From the NCBI GenBank assembly GCA_027946555.1, contig JAPEVC010000001.1:186001-250000 (forward strand): 64,000 bases of DNA, in the 5' to 3' direction. This document shows, piece after piece, positions 47,045-60,900 of this stretch. The DNA comes from Gnomoniopsis sp. IMI 355080. Lineage: Eukaryota; Ascomycota; Sordariomycetes; Diaporthales; Gnomoniaceae. The stretch's first letter is position 1. Every line of letters starts with the position of its first letter. The translations under genes and the position numbers were made by a program. The notes beneath the pieces were generated by a model that saw only the letters and a list, made by a program, of their open reading frames with translations, did not search any database and was not told the origin of the DNA.

Positions 47045-50000
47045 GCACCGGGCTCGCCTTCGACAGCCGCGGTCGATGACACCTGTTCTTCCTCACTCAT
47101 CGAGCACATTTCCCTCACCGGATTTTCGCTTCTGAATTCCCACTTCTACGGCTTTTCTTGGTATCATGCGGTGACGATCGGATGAGACGGACTACGCGGT
47201 GGAAATCTTCTGAACGATCTGTTGGAACAGTCTCCTTGGCTTGACTGATGGGTACTTTGACAAACACTTTTGATGATGACGATGATGGATAATGGGTTGA
47301 CGGAGGGGTGGATCAGACCTTCCTAGACAAAACTCGTACACGGAACTTGTGTGCGCAAATGGAAAGTCGGTTGCCGTTTCATCGGCCTTGAAAATGTTTG
47401 AGCTTCTACAATCTGTGACCTGTGAGTGATATTTGGGTTTCGAGAAAATGACAGAAAGAACTGTCTACATGATAGCCTCCGCGACCTTTAGCACCTCATC
47501 ACTTCTTACACCAGCCGGGTGCTCGAGCTTGTGACATAAAGTTTGGGAGCCCAATAGCATTGGAAATTCGATGCCTGTTTATAATTGCAGCGCTAGTGAG
47601 TCTGTTGACGATTCTGCAAGATGGGCTGTCGCGAGGGCACGCGGACTCTGGGGACGCGTAACACGTGGAAGCCAGACCTCACTGTATACCTCTCCCATTG
47701 AGGGAAAAAGTTTCAAATCAAGTATATGAGACATTGCAATGGATATTTTTAAGATAGATTATGTTAAAGCTTTTTGAACTACGACCCCTACTGCCTTACC
47801 TGCCCAAGGTTGGTAGCGATAGCGCCCCTTGTAAGTGCCCAATTTGGAAGGATGAGACCAGGGTATGCACATATAGATACAATGATACCTCCCAATCAGC
47901 ACGATGAAATATCAGGCTAGGCGTGATGCAGCGAATGCCTACCTTCGAGATTTCCATGGCTTCAATTTGCAACTGCAGCTTGCGCCAACATGCATCATCG
48001 CTCATCAGCCATCGGAGCCGCTGTCTCGACGACCACCTAAAATGTACAGTACTAGAAGATGCGCGTCACAATGCTCGTGCGAATGATTGAACCATCGTCT
48101 TTGGCGTGGGCGTCGACGTTACACACGTCGAACCTGGCAGCTATAAAATCGGATGAACATGCCTGGGCCACGTATATACTTCAGCAGATTCGTTCAGTCT
48201 TTTTGTGCATTGTTGCAATGCCACCGCCTCATGTCCAGATGTCCTAGCTCGATAGTCAAGCTATGCTCGGGCAACACTTGAACCGCTTACCTCCTCAACC
48301 AAAACGGCGCATACTGACCTACGACAAGCTGCTTTGCCGAAGGTGCCGTGGCGTCCGAGCCAGGCCTTGATGGGGACCACGCGGCAGACTTTGATCTCAC
48401 TACCGGCTTGCGAGCACCGGTGAGAAAGTGGTCCCCAAATATGGTCATCTGGAGCAGGAAACCAATGAGCTTGGATACTGATTTGAAGCATGACTATGCG
48501 AACTCAAAGAACCATCAAGGGATGTGACCACGAGAACATTTGGGCTTCAATTTCCGGTATGGCATTAGTCAGAGGCTGAAAGATGAAGAGAAAGATGGGT
48601 GCAGTCATGGCCCGCTACCAAAAATTATAAGACGCCCTCCCTCTATGGCCTTGGTCTGAACATGGGTAATCAATGATCAACGCCGCTTCACGATTGTGCT
48701 TGAAAGACTAAAACGCCTTGGAGATCCCCAAGGAAATGCTCTGGAGGGGTTCTGCTCGGATTGGCTAGATCTCGATATCAAGATGCTTGGTTCGATGGCC
48801 TAGATTGTCATTCTAATCAATGTTACACGCATGCGGCCCATGTGTGAGAAGCTGTTCATGTGTTTTTAGCCGTCGGATGCCTCGTATCTGAGTGAACACC
48901 CCGGTAAAGTCTGTAGCCGAGCGAGAATAATCCGGCCGCGGGCCGATGTAGGCCTCTTAGGGACTTCATCCCGACGAGAAGCTTCTACGGAAGATGTCCC
49001 GGATGCAGATCATCGTGTCATCTGAGGTCCCCCGGGGCACGGTTTGGTGCGAATGTGCACAGCAGGGATACAATTGCACACCGCTTCTCTCTGCTGATGG
49101 AGAGCCTTGGTTCTGGTTAATAAAACTCAACAACAGGCCATTTGCGCGGAGACGGGGCATTGCTGTTTTGATCGAGGTCTCCGAGCCCAGCTCTAAAGTT
49201 TTGATTGTTTTGTTCTCCAAGCATGCTGGTCGTAGTCTAACCCGGGCAGATAGTACGAAGTATGTTTGGTATCCCCGCGCCGCTCCCGAGCGCCATGGAC
49301 ATCGACGAGGGAGTTTCAATTCCAGCACGCCTTTACTGGACGCTCCTGGGTTCATTAACCATTGGCATTCCGTTTCACCACTCGTGCACGAAGCTTATTA
49401 CGATGCGCTACCTGGGTTCTGGAGGTCACAAAATTTGAAAAGTTTGGGTGCGTGATGGCGGGATGTTACCATGGGTGCCGGCGAGCTTCGCATGGTATCG
49501 TCCCGGTTTCAAGGACACCCAGGAGAGAAAACAAAGTGCACACAAGCAGGCATAGGCAGATGCAGGGCACTTGAATGCGAGTTCCAATCACGGCAAGCCT
49601 CTCGATGTTCATTCAAGGCTCAGCTGGTTCCCAGGGACTATTATTCAACCAAGGCACCAGGAGGTTGGTTGACTGAGTAATTGAGGAAGTCAGAACTTCT
49701 ATTCATCGTAACAGATGCAACGAATGCATGCACGAGTAGCACAGCATGAGTCATGAAATACAGTGGTGGTGGTGGCTTCTATTCACGTGTCTACTTACTT
49801 ATATCAGTCTGACAGGCAATGGCATCTCACTTCCTTGACAGATTACGACCTGTAGATTCCTTACCAATTATCTGCTATGTATGCTTGCTATGCAGGCCTG
49901 GCAGGTAACTATCTATGCAAGGGTTCTTTGGTGAAAGCGCGTAGGTAGACGATGTGCCGTCAAGGTTCTCATTGGATGACACCGACCTGAGGCTCTGCAT

Positions 50001-50966
50001 GCTGTCATCATCGTAGACATGGCACCTACTACGGTAGGTATATGGATCGACTCACTTATGCAGGTAAGCAATAATCAGTTTGAGTTACATCAATGAGGGC
50101 AACTTTTTCAGTGTTGCAGCCGTCACCGGAGCAGTTCTCAATCTATATTGCGGTATTGACCGACTGACTGATTGACAGAAACACTTTGTAGGGAATTGAC
50201 GTGGAATTTTTGTGGAATTTTTGGAGTGGGGAACACGCAGTAGAAGTATTGCTGCAACGTGTCGTCCACGCCTCTGCTACGACGCGTCAATGGAAGTCAA
50301 CTGAATGCCATGATGCCAGACTGATGTCTTAGATGTGGGCCTCTGGTAGACCGAGGGTTTGGAAAGGTGTGGGTGGATGAGAAGGGTGGAGCTGGAGATG
50401 CACGATAGGGAAGATAGGCCCCAGACTTTCCTTCCAAAAGGGCTTAGCGGCGAGCTAGCGCAGATGACGGTGATGAGGTGACTGCAAGAATGCCCCACCG
50501 ATAACGCAGAGGCTCCTTCGCCGGGCCTAGGCGGAATGCTGCAGCCCGGAGCGGGCCCACCAAGTCTTCAACGGTCAACCTAGGAAGTCCGGAGTCTGGA
50601 CATGCCTGCGTGTCTACCGTTATTTCTTTGACGACAGATTCTTCTTGCGGCTATCTTAGATTCCTTCCCCTTCCATTTTCCCCTGACCGGAACCTGGACC
50701 TTTCTTTAAGCCGCTGTGGCCCAGATGTTGTGAACGCGCCCGCTCGCGCTGCTTGTTCCCTTGTTCACGACGACGTCACTCGGCCTTTACGATATCGGAC
50801 AGACAACCCTAATCGCCACTTTTTTTGGGGGGGACTCCCTGGGTTAGGGACGGACTGGCTGTTCGAGCCGTCAACTGTTTGTTTGCTTATATCCGCTTCA
50901 TCGCGTCCTCCCGAATCACCAGCCAGCCACAGCACACAGCGGGCCACACCCAACACAGGCGCCAGC
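47045..50966. other. Gene-free interval, 3.9 kb
   Basis: Up to about 47600 the sequence could be the 3' untranslated region of the small gene, with a GATGATGACGATGATGG stretch near 47272. Beyond that I see only chance open frames; the longest, 48994..49455 (153 codons), has no recognisable motif. GC-rich DNA from 50500 to 50966 is likely the promoter and leader of the ABC transporter gene, with a run of G near 50828-50833. Confidence 0.5.
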
Positions 50967-53900
50967 ATGTCCGGCTTCGCGGCCTGTTCGTGGCCGATAT
51001 GGCATGTTGACGACTTCACTCTGTGCTTCCAAAGAGAGTCAGTGCAACATCCACCCCTTCTCCAAGCTCTGGCGCAACCTCGAGCCCATGCCCTGGTCAT
51101 AATCCGACCTGTCCAGCGCCCTCTGCTAATGCCACGTCTGTGTCTCACAGCTATTTGAAAGTTCTACTTCCAGCCATAGTCATATCGTTGTCCTTCATAG
51201 TTCTGCTCCTGCAGAATGTGACCCGCGTCGTCAGGATAAAAAGACGCAAATCGAAAGCCTACAATCCTTTAGAGAACGGTTTCGCCAATGGCCATGCTGC
51301 AATTCATTCTCATACCGACCTACCACCCGACGATGATGAAATTTCCAGTGGATCTGACGATGACGCGCTTGAGATCAATGGAGGCCGTCTGGCTTTGGTC
51401 AAGACAACTACCAGGGGATCCATAGTCCAGGCTGACGCGCCTCCTGCGCAGACCCTTTCCATCATAATCGAGGCATTAGCTATTGTTGGAGTAATCGTGG
51501 TCAACATCATTGCACTCATCACAGGCGCTTTCGGCGGCAAAGCCTCGCTGCCTTCCGTCATTGGTATCGTGACCTGGGTCTACGTACTGCTGCTTGCCAG
51601 TCTCCGCCTCTTTCTCGGGAATACGCAATGGCGTGTACCGCATATTTGGAACCACACTGCAGCTATCTACTCACTGCAATGGTTCTTCAACCTAATAGTC
51701 TTCCGCTCCGCCATTGTGCGGCCGTCATCGAAGTTGACCGAGATCCTGGTCATTGTGGAGTTCTCGCTCACAACCCTGCTCTTCATCATGGCCATTACCA
51801 CTAGGAAGGGAAACAAAACAGTACTCTTGGAGTGGGAGGATGGCATCCAGCCCTCGCGCGAGCCTTTAGCATCTATCTTCTCCAATTACACTTTCTCCTG
51901 GGTTGATTCGATTACCTGGCAAGGCTACAAACAGACTACCGAAGCCAAGGATGTATGGAACCTTATGCCGAAGGACAAGGCTGCTGCAGTGTTGTCCCAT
52001 TACCGCCAAGTGAAGAAGACCATGGCCTTGTCTTACCACCTCCTCGCTTTCTTCAAGGGGATGCTGCTTGCTCAGGTTTGGTGGGCCATTCTCTCGGGGT
52101 TCTTCACGTTCATACCAACCATGCTCCTAAAGGCCATATTGGAGTATGTTGAAGACCCTGGCGAGACTCCACTCAATGTATTGTGGCTTTATGTGATTCT
52201 GCTGCCTTTGACGGATCTGGTGAGGTCGGTAGCCGACAACCGAGCATTGTGGATTGGCCGAAAGATATGCATCAACGTACGAGCCATCCTGATCGGCGAC
52301 ATCTACGCAAAGGCTTTGAGACGCAAGGCTGCAGCAGGAAATGACTCAGTACTGGGCAAGGTGAAGAAGACCGGTTCTTCCGCTCCTAAAGGCTGGGTGG
52401 CCAAGTTGAAGGCAAAGATTGGGCTGGGCAAAGACAACACGAAACAGCAAAACAGCAACGCTGCGAGTGTGGCTGAAGAGAGCTCTGCGAAGCCAAACTT
52501 GGCGGCTGACGAACAGGCTAACCTGGGTACGATCATCAACCTGATGTCCGTTGACAGCTTCAAGGTCTCCGAGGTCACTGCGTACCTCCATTTCCTGGTA
52601 GCCCATGCGCCAACACAGCTTGTTGTGTCCGTCTTTCTCCTCTATCAGGTCATGGGTCTCAGTGCCATCCCCGGTTTCATCGTCATGGCATTGCTCCTTC
52701 CCGTCAACATTATGTTCGGCAAATTGTTCAACAGCACTCAAAAGAGCATCATGGCTGCCACTGACAAGCGTATCCACACGACCAACGAAATCCTTCAAAA
52801 TATCAGAATCATCAAATATTTTGCCTGGGAATACCGCTTTTCCGAAATTGTCGATGAGAAGCGCAAGGCAGAACTCAAAGCCCTCCGCAAACGTTACATT
52901 GTCTGGGCTGCCGCAGTGGCTGTTTGGAATTCGGTCCCGATCGTCATCACGTTCTTCTCTTTCCTGTCGTACACTCTTATTGAGAAGAAACCCCTCTACC
53001 CCTCCGTCGCTTTCACAGCCATCTCGCTTTTCATGCTGCTACGGATGCCTCTGGATCAAATTGGCGACATGATTGCTCACGTCCAAGAGGCTAGCGTGTC
53101 AGTGGACCGTGTTGAGGAGTTCTTGAATGAGGAGGAGACCACAAAATTCGAACAGCTTGGCGAGGACAATATCGACGAGAATGGCGAAAGAATCATCGGG
53201 TTCAGAAATGCGACTTGTATTTGGGGTAGCAAGGAAGCAGTTGCAGAGGACGGTTCCATGGCTTTCCGCCTGCTCGACCTTAATGTCGATTTCAAGATTG
53301 GCAAATTGAACGTCATCACGGGTCCCACTGGTTCCGGAAAGACTTCTCTGCTCATGGCTCTGCTTGGCGAGATGACCCTCATGACCGGAAGGGTATACCT
53401 GCCAGGTGGTCGCAGCCGCGAGGACGTACCTGTTGATCCAGAGACTGGTCTTGCCGAGACATGCGCTTATGTTGCTCAAAGCGCCTGGCTTGTGAACGCG
53501 AACATCAGGGAGAACATCATTTTCTCTGCGCCAATGGATGAGAAGCGTTATCGGCAGGTTATTGTCGCCTGCGCTCTGGAACGTGATTTGGAGATTCTTG
53601 ATAACGGTGACGAGACCTTGGTCGGCGAAAAGGGTATCACACTGTCGGGTGGACAGAAGCAACGTATCTCTCTGGCCCGCGCCGTCTACTCAAACTCGAA
53701 ACACTTGCTCCTCGATGACTGTCTCAGCGCCGTCGACTCCCACACCGCTCAATGGATTTTCAGCAACTGTATTAAGGGCCCTTTGATGCGGGAGCGGACT
53801 TGTATTCTGGTTACCCACAACATCCCGCTGACCGTCCCTCACGCAAGCTTTGTCTTGGTTATGGACAATGGCCGAGTGTCTCTCCAGGGTGACGCTAACG

Positions 53901-56206
53901 ACGTTATTGACTCTGGCAAGTTGGGCGAAGAGGTGCAGAAGGCCAAGCCCGGCTCCGTTTCGGCCTCAGTTTCCAGAATACCCTCGCGTGTGCCCTCTAG
54001 CGTTGGTGAAAGTGGGGAAACACTGATCGATGCTGCTGAGGATGGCGACCATATTTCAAAAGCAAACCTGGGCGGCAAGAAAGAGAAGAAGGAAGCAATG
54101 GAGGAGACCAAGGCTGTCGGCGCTGTCAAGTGGCCTGTCATGAAGCTCTATCTTACCGCCATGGGTAGTTGGTGGTTCTGGATCGTGGCATGCTTTGTCT
54201 TCGCATTGCAACAAATTGCTGGTATTGCTTCCAACTTGTGGATCAAGGAATGGGCGAACCAATACGTTATGAAGGACGTGTCCAACATCCAGTTCAGTAC
54301 GAGCTCACTGAGTTACCAGTCCTCATCGATCTCACCAACCTACTTCGCCAACATCGCCACCTATGTCAAGCCACAACTGTGGCTACAGAGTAACACCAGC
54401 AGCACAATTTTTGCAGCCGCTGACTCTCCCGACGTCAACGTCACGTATTATTTGGCTGTTCTTGCCGTCATTGGCTTGGTCGGTGCGGCCACAGCGTTGA
54501 TCAGAGATGTTTGGATTTTCTTCGGTTCCCTCACCGCATCGTGGAGGCTTCACAATCGTTTGATGACTGCAGTCACTAAGGCCAAGTTCAAGTTCTTTGA
54601 TGTGACCCCGCTGGGTCAGATCATGAACCGCTTCAGCAAAGACTTGGAAGGTGTGGACCAGGAGGTCGCACCAGTGGCAATCGGGGTCATGGCATGTGCA
54701 CTGGGCATCCTTGTTACTATCATCCTGATTGCCAGTGTTACCCCTGGGTTCCTCGTTGCTGGTTTCTTCATCACATTGGCTTACTTCTTCCTCGGAAAGT
54801 TCTACCTCGCTTCGTCTCGCGATCTCAAGCGACTGGAGTCCGTCCAGCGAAGCCCGCTGTTCCAGCAATTCGGCGAGACTCTGAGCGGTGTGACCACGAT
54901 TCGGGCTTATGGTGATGAACGCCGTTTTGTTCGAGAGAACTTGGCCAAGATCAATGCTCAGTTGCGACCATTCATTTACCTGTGGGCTGCTAACAGATGG
55001 CTTGCGTTCAGAACAGATGTTCTGGGAGACTTGGTGTCTTTCTTCGCTGGTGTCTTTGTCATCATCAGCTTGGGCAAGATCGATCCTGGCTCTGCTGGTA
55101 TCTCGCTTTCGTACGCCATTGGCTTTGCAGACAGCATGCTCTGGCTTGTACGTCTGTATGCAAACAACGAGCAGAACATGAACTCGGTGGAGCGTATCAA
55201 GGAGTACCTAGATGTCGAACAGGAAGCCCCGGCTGTCATTGAGGAAAATCGGCCGCCGCTGAATTGGCCTAGCCAGGGCTCAGTGGAATTCATTGGCTAC
55301 ACTACCCGATATCGAGAGGACCTCGACCCCGTGTTGAAGAAACTGACCTTCAAGATCGGAGCACGGGAGAAAGTGGGTATCGTCGGCCGGACGGGAGCTG
55401 GAAAGTCGTCGCTCGCACTGGCGCTCTTCCGCGCCCTCGAAGCCGAGGAGGGCAAGATTCTGATTGATGACATCGACATTGGCCAGATCGGTCTGCGCGA
55501 CTTGCGCGAGTCCATCACCATCGTTCCCCAGGATCCCACACTTTTCATGGGAACAATCAGGAGCAACCTCGATCCCTTCAATACGTACAGTGACGAACAA
55601 ATTTTTGCTGCTCTTCGCCGCGTCCAGCTTATCGGTCCCAATGAGACAACTCCAGTGACCAGCCGACCAGCCTCGGCCCTCGCCAACACCTCCGCCGCGT
55701 CAACTGCTGCTGAGAGCATTACTTCCAGCGGACAGACTGCCCCTGTCGCTACCAATAAGAACGTCTTCCTTGACCTGTCGTCGCCAGTCACCGAGTCCGG
55801 CAATAATTTGTCACAAGGCCAGCGTCAACTCCTGTGTCTTGCTCGCGCCATGCTCAAGTCGCCCACTGTGCTCCTCATGGACGAGGCCACTGCTTCCATC
55901 GATTACGCTACCGACTCTAAGATCCAGGAGACTATTCGCGAGCTGGAGAACAGCACCATTATCACCATCGCGCATCGTCTGCAGACCATTGTAGACTACG
56001 ATAAGGTTCTGGTTCTGGACAAGGGCGAGATTGTGGAGTACGGGCATCCTTGGGAGCTGATGAAGATGAAGGATGGCACGTTCAAGAGTATGTGCGATAT
56101 GAGCGGTGACTGGGATGTACTGGAAAAGCAGGCTAAGAAGGCTTTCAAGGTGAAGCATGAGCTGGTTGACGTTGATGAGGAGCCGCAAGCTGATGAGCGC
56201 AATTGA
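50967..56206 (+). CDS. ABCC/MRP-type ABC transporter (yeast Ybt1/Vmr1-like)
   Basis: Two exons, 50967..51037 and 51151..56206, encode 1708 aa. The first exon gives MSGFAACSWPIWHVDDFTLC, the usual start of fungal full-length ABCC proteins; its GTCAGT donor joins to CTACAGC-type acceptor DNA (TCTCACAG) in frame at YLKVLLPAI. A GTG-initiated reading without this exon lacks that segment. Layout: extra N-terminal membrane helices, TMD1, NBD1 (Walker A GPTGSGKTS about 748, signature LSGGQKQR about 855, Walker B LLLDDCLSAVD), a charged linker, TMD2, NBD2 (Walker A GRTGAGKSS about 1436, LSQGQRQ about 1576, LLMDEATASID). NBD1 has Asp where NBD2 has the catalytic Glu, the normal asymmetry of ABCC proteins. 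A Ser/Ala/Thr-rich insert of about 45 residues precedes the NBD2 signature. Likely location is the vacuole or plasma membrane; substrates (bile-acid-like anions, conjugates, drugs) are inferred. Confidence 0.95.
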
Positions 56207-56743
56207 GAGGCGGGAAGAAGGGATCACAGTGATTTGGAGAAACGACAGCGAAAAAGAACTGGCATAAAGCTCATGGTGCTCCAAGGTGCCTTGTAAATAA
56301 GCATATTAATCCTCTGGCTCTGGTAATTTGTGGGTATAGGACCATTGGGCTGGCGTTCTTCTCATTATAGGAAATAGAAAAGTATCGTTCCTCATAAATG
56401 AGGACATTCTTACAGCTAGGACTCCGTCTGAAATTAAATTGAAGTGACTTATATGTCCCTCGAAGACTATCGATGATTTGGGCCTCAAGCTTCTGGTTTG
56501 CACTGGTCCAGAGCGTCTGCAATCTAGTGCATTGCTGACTTTATAGCGAGCCATTTAGAGAAGAACAAGGGTTAGGTCATGATTATATAAGCCCTATGCG
56601 GGAAGATTCACCTTCAACCTCATCCATACTCGCTCACTCTCCCATTGCATCTCACAGTACCACGAATCACTTCACCCATCTCAGGTTTTTGAGTGATCGA
56701 CAACAATATTACCTCTACAGACTTTCACCCTGTTCCGTTCAAT
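56207..56743. other. Intergenic region between the ABC transporter and IRC6
   Basis: About 540 bp, containing the 3' flank of the transporter and, from about 56590, the CA/CT-rich promoter and leader of the next gene. Nothing else is seen. Confidence 0.5.
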
Positions 56744-57916
56744 ATGGGCAAAGCCGAAGCGATCTCAAATCCTCGTCGGATCTTAGCAGTAGCTTTGGAA
56801 GGCGAGACGGACTTGTTGGGTCGCGTTGTGAAGGGTGAGTGACTCATTTTATCGCAAAGTTGGCTGTAGAGCTTCATTGATTGAGGGCCTAGACCTCTTG
56901 ATCCCTCATGGGCCTTATTTTGTGCTTTATTCCAAGATAAGCTCTGCTAATATATTTCCCAGATCTCACCGGTATACAACCTGAGGCAACGTCGTCTACG
57001 TTAGCTGGCACGACGCACGATCTGAAGTTGGATACAAACTACTACAATTCCACGATACCAATGTGGCTAGACCTCATCACCATACCTGAAGAGTGGGCTG
57101 CGTCGTTTCTGACGGACGAGGCAAAGGAAGTTCTTGAGGTTCTGGGAGGGGTGATCGTCGTCTTTGCCATTCCTACGGGTACAAGTCCATCATCATCTAG
57201 CAAAGATCTTATCAGAGAAGTAGGAAAGGTTGTCAGAGAGGGCCTCGGCGGCTGGGAATGGGACGGCGTTACCCTCGCCGTCGGTGTGGGCGAAGTCGAT
57301 CATCTAGACGAGCTCGACACATGGGATGAAGTCTGCGGGGATGCTGGATTGGAGTTTGTTCATGTTGCTTCATCAGTAGCGGCAGACACCAAGAACGAAT
57401 TTGGCGGTGAGTTTTCATGATATTTTCCGCTAAATTCGCACCCATTGACGATGTTGTGTCACAGAAAAGGTCGGCATATCTCGAGTTCTCGAGGCTTTGG
57501 AATCGAACGATTGGGCGTCAGTACCCGCCATCGACGCCGAAGACGAAATTGATTTCCTCCGTCAGGACAGAGAACCTCTCCAAAATGAAGAGCATGACCC
57601 GGACCTCGACCCAGAAAACTTAGATTTTGGCTTTGACAGGGAGGACTTTGAGGGGTTAAAAAAGGCGATATGGGAAGCCCGTATGGAGCGGGAGGGTCAT
57701 GTTGATGCAGAGCTGTCAAGGGAGGGTGGAAGCGCTGGTGCTGGTGCTGGAGACACTGGGAACGAAGACGATGAGTTGGATGACGACGATGTCAAAAAGG
57801 TCGAACAAATGATGCGTAAGTTGCAAGCTGTGAGGGACATGAGCGCCGGTCTGCCCGACGAGCAGCGGAAGAGGGTAGCCGCACGAGCTGTCGGTGAGGT
57901 CATGAGAGACCTGTGA
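56744..57916 (+). CDS. IRC6: Irc6 / alpha-gamma-adaptin-binding protein p34 (AAGAB) homologue
   Basis: Three exons, 56744..56834, 56963..57406 and 57465..57916, encode 328 aa, all with GTGAGT donors. The N terminus ISNPRRILAVALEGETDLLGRVVKDLTG begins the Rab-like fold of the family. TTHDLKLDTNYYNSTIPMWLDL, AKEVLEVLGGVIVVFAIP and GVTLAVGVGE follow in order. The C-terminal half is acidic, with FLRQDREPLQ and LDFGFDREDFEGLKKAIWEARM, and ends in a helix (VEQMMRKLQAVRDMSAGLPDEQRKRVAARAV), which matches the AAGAB C-terminal helical part. Yeast Irc6 and human p34 act on clathrin adaptor complexes, p34 as an assembly chaperone for AP-1 and AP-2. This is a cytosolic trafficking factor. The gene is tandem with the transporter and complete. 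Confidence 0.88.
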
Positions 57917-60900
57917 TTGCGGATGTCTCGGTAGGCTGGTCACTCCGCGATAATGAAATGACTGGGACGGTGCATTGGAGGGATGTGGGCGAACGCTCCA
58001 TCGACGTTATTCCTACCTTGTGTGGCCCAGAGGTGTTAGGGTTTTGTGGGAGCATTGTGACGCCCTTCATAGCGCACTTACCTCCTGCAAGCAGAACCAG
58101 GCGGTTGTGCCCTTGTCGACTTGGGTCGGGTTTCCTCCATGGACTTGTCACGTCAGGAGAGTTACGATGCCCTCATTACCACTTGTCGAAGCTTCTACTG
58201 CAACAGACACAAGCGTAGGAGACAAGCTACCTCGCATGAAGGCCTTCGTAGGCCTTGGGTAGCTGGGCGAGCTACTATCGCTCGGACCTCTCTAGCCATT
58301 TTTTGTTTCCCAACACACAGTTTCCCCACTGTAAGCATACGTGGGGATTGGGATACAAATCCTCGCTGAAGTGTTCCTCCACTCTATCATGTCCACACGC
58401 CTCCAGAAGCTTGGGTCCTCTCTGGTCTGCTGCAACTACTCCAAATTGCAAAGTGTCGAGGCTCCAGTCCTCAATGCTTCGTCAAGGCCGGTATCGAGTT
58501 TCGCAACTCGTCTAGCCCAGCCAGTTCGGATTCCGGATTCCTCCCGAGAACGTTAATGAAATCCAATTGCCTGCGCGTGGTCTTTTCTCGGCCCTTCTGC
58601 CCAGTGTGACAGCCTGTACCCAGTGACTGCTACTGGAGCATCAATGCGTATTTTTATGATTGGTTGATGACTTTCTGGAGCCCGACTACTCCGCCAACGT
58701 CATCTACAGATTTTCACAGGCTGCCTCGGTTGCGCAAGCATGATGAATGCGACACTGTGTAGTGACAACGTCTTTGCTCTCTTCACTCTTTTCACGATCT
58801 GGGTACGATGGCTGTGTTTCAGAATAAGGGCACAATCAAGTGACACCGATCACTGGCTCGCAATGCACAAACTTTTGAAGACATGCCGAGATCTCGCAAA
58901 TCTCAGGTATAGTGGCCTTTGGTCTAGAACAGTCCATACATCACCCAAAGTCTTCAATCAAGCTCAGACGTAACAGAGCAACGTCGGTTGAATGAGGATG
59001 CCTTACCATTTTGTTCGTCATGCGGCCACACATCTTGAAAGGACTGCAACTTGTAACGGTGCTTTGCCTGTATCTTGCATGAGGGCGCCTGTCGCGACAC
59101 AATAGAAAGTCTCTCCGGACGTGCATATTACGGTCCATACTAGCTTTGGAGCTCATTGAATCATTTGACAGATGTTGGGGCTAATCGTAGATCACTTTTT
59201 TTGCGTTCGCTGTGCTCATTGACTTGAGCCTGCCCAGTATAGCATAGCATACAACCGGGTACTTCTTACTTCGCAAAGTCTATCTGAGGATGCTTGCGCG
59301 GACAATGTGTGTGTTTAGAGCTATGGGACCATGGCCGTATAGCATGACCGTCGATATCACGCAGCAGGCATATCGTCGTCAGCGTATCTCCTGTAGGCTG
59401 TGTCACGTCCTCATCATACCTACCATTGGATATCAGGTATATAGCTAAGCATAATGAAATATCTCCCAACACAGTTCAAGTCTCGGGCAGAACTCACCAC
59501 CATTTGTGTCCAGGAACGGGTTTTACTGCGCTCAGATGCATAGCATGGTTGACGGAAACTTTTGTGGCCACTCGGGTGCTTAGATCGGTGGCACTGCCTT
59601 CCTGTGCTTGTCACACTGTCGCTGGGACTGTATTGTATTCTAATGTCCTCACCTTGCGGACTTTAATTGGATAGGAAATCGCTTCTCAGGGGTACTGCAG
59701 TGTGGCCGCACAAGATCAGGACGCCTGAGTTGACGCGCGACAATGTTGCAGCCTGCCACAATTATCGTCCCATGTTGGCTTATTTTTTGCTCAGACCTTT
59801 ACGAAATGAGCGTCTCGGGGATCGTGCACATGTATGATGGAGAGACAACGAGGAGAAGCAGCTGATACTGAGACTAATCACTTAGTGCTGGTATCATAGA
59901 GGAACGCATTACCTCAGAAATATTCATGATTCGAGGAAGCGTGACTCGTCTACAGTACCCGTACGAATGGAGCTCCAATTTTGTTTGCATGCTGCGCTAT
60001 ATCGGGGCTGAAAGACATCACCGACGCTAATGTCTAGCATAGTACCAAGTTGGTAAGCCACGCCCAAGACAGGAATGTCACTGGCTGGTGTATGCCATGT
60101 CTCTGGAAAGTATCCAACACACTCACTCATGTACCTTCAGCAAGTCATCGATGTCACTTGCTTGGCAAGTACAGTATCCCAGCTTCGCTCAGCGCAAGTA
60201 TCATGTACTTGTCCACTCTGAAATCATGGATTCTTTCGCGAACCCATCAATAGAGCATCATTATACAGATTGGGCTGCGAGTAGCTCTTCAAGGCAAGAC
60301 CCGCGTCTTGACCCAGAAATGTGCCCCCAAAAGCAATCAATCATGCATACGTACGGTACCCATTCCGCGCCGTGCGACTCATCCTGCATTGCCATATGCC
60401 ACCCACTTTCCTCAGGTCCACACCGCCCTTCGGTAATAAATTATATTCTTGACTCTCAGGCGTCCAGTTGAGCCACTTGACTATGAGCCTTGTAAGGCGA
60501 CACCTAATGCAATGCAAAAGGGCATGCGCACTCTGGCCGCCTGGCCGCCTCAGGGCTGGATCGGAACAGAAAGCCACGTGTCTCTGGTGCTGGTATTCGA
60601 TGTACCGTACAATCTCTCTAGCTCCATCATATCATAGTGCAAAGAGCCGCAGATTAAGATTCCGTTCGCTGCTTTACGCGCAAAGATCTGCCTTCGTCAA
60701 CCTAGGCTGCATTTGAACCTTGGTTTCATGCAGCGCAGTAACACTACCTACCTAGATAATATTTCATAGCGGCAGTCGAGCTGGATAATGGACAGCTGCA
60801 AGTGAGGTCACCCTGTACTAAGTAGATCCACAAGACCCAAAAAGTCGTGTTTTTTTATAAAAATGGCTGCATGCATCTTCCATATCCCAGTAGGCAAGTA

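Noticed and set aside
48994..49455. 153-codon open frame on the plus strand
   Set aside because: No motif, signal peptide, leader or splice structure, and a 129-codon frame on the other strand overlaps it. Likely chance.
51023..56206. ABC transporter start at GTG 51023
   Set aside because: An upstream exon with ATG 50967, consensus donor and acceptor restores the N terminus usual for fungal ABCC proteins, so the GTG reading is part of an intron.
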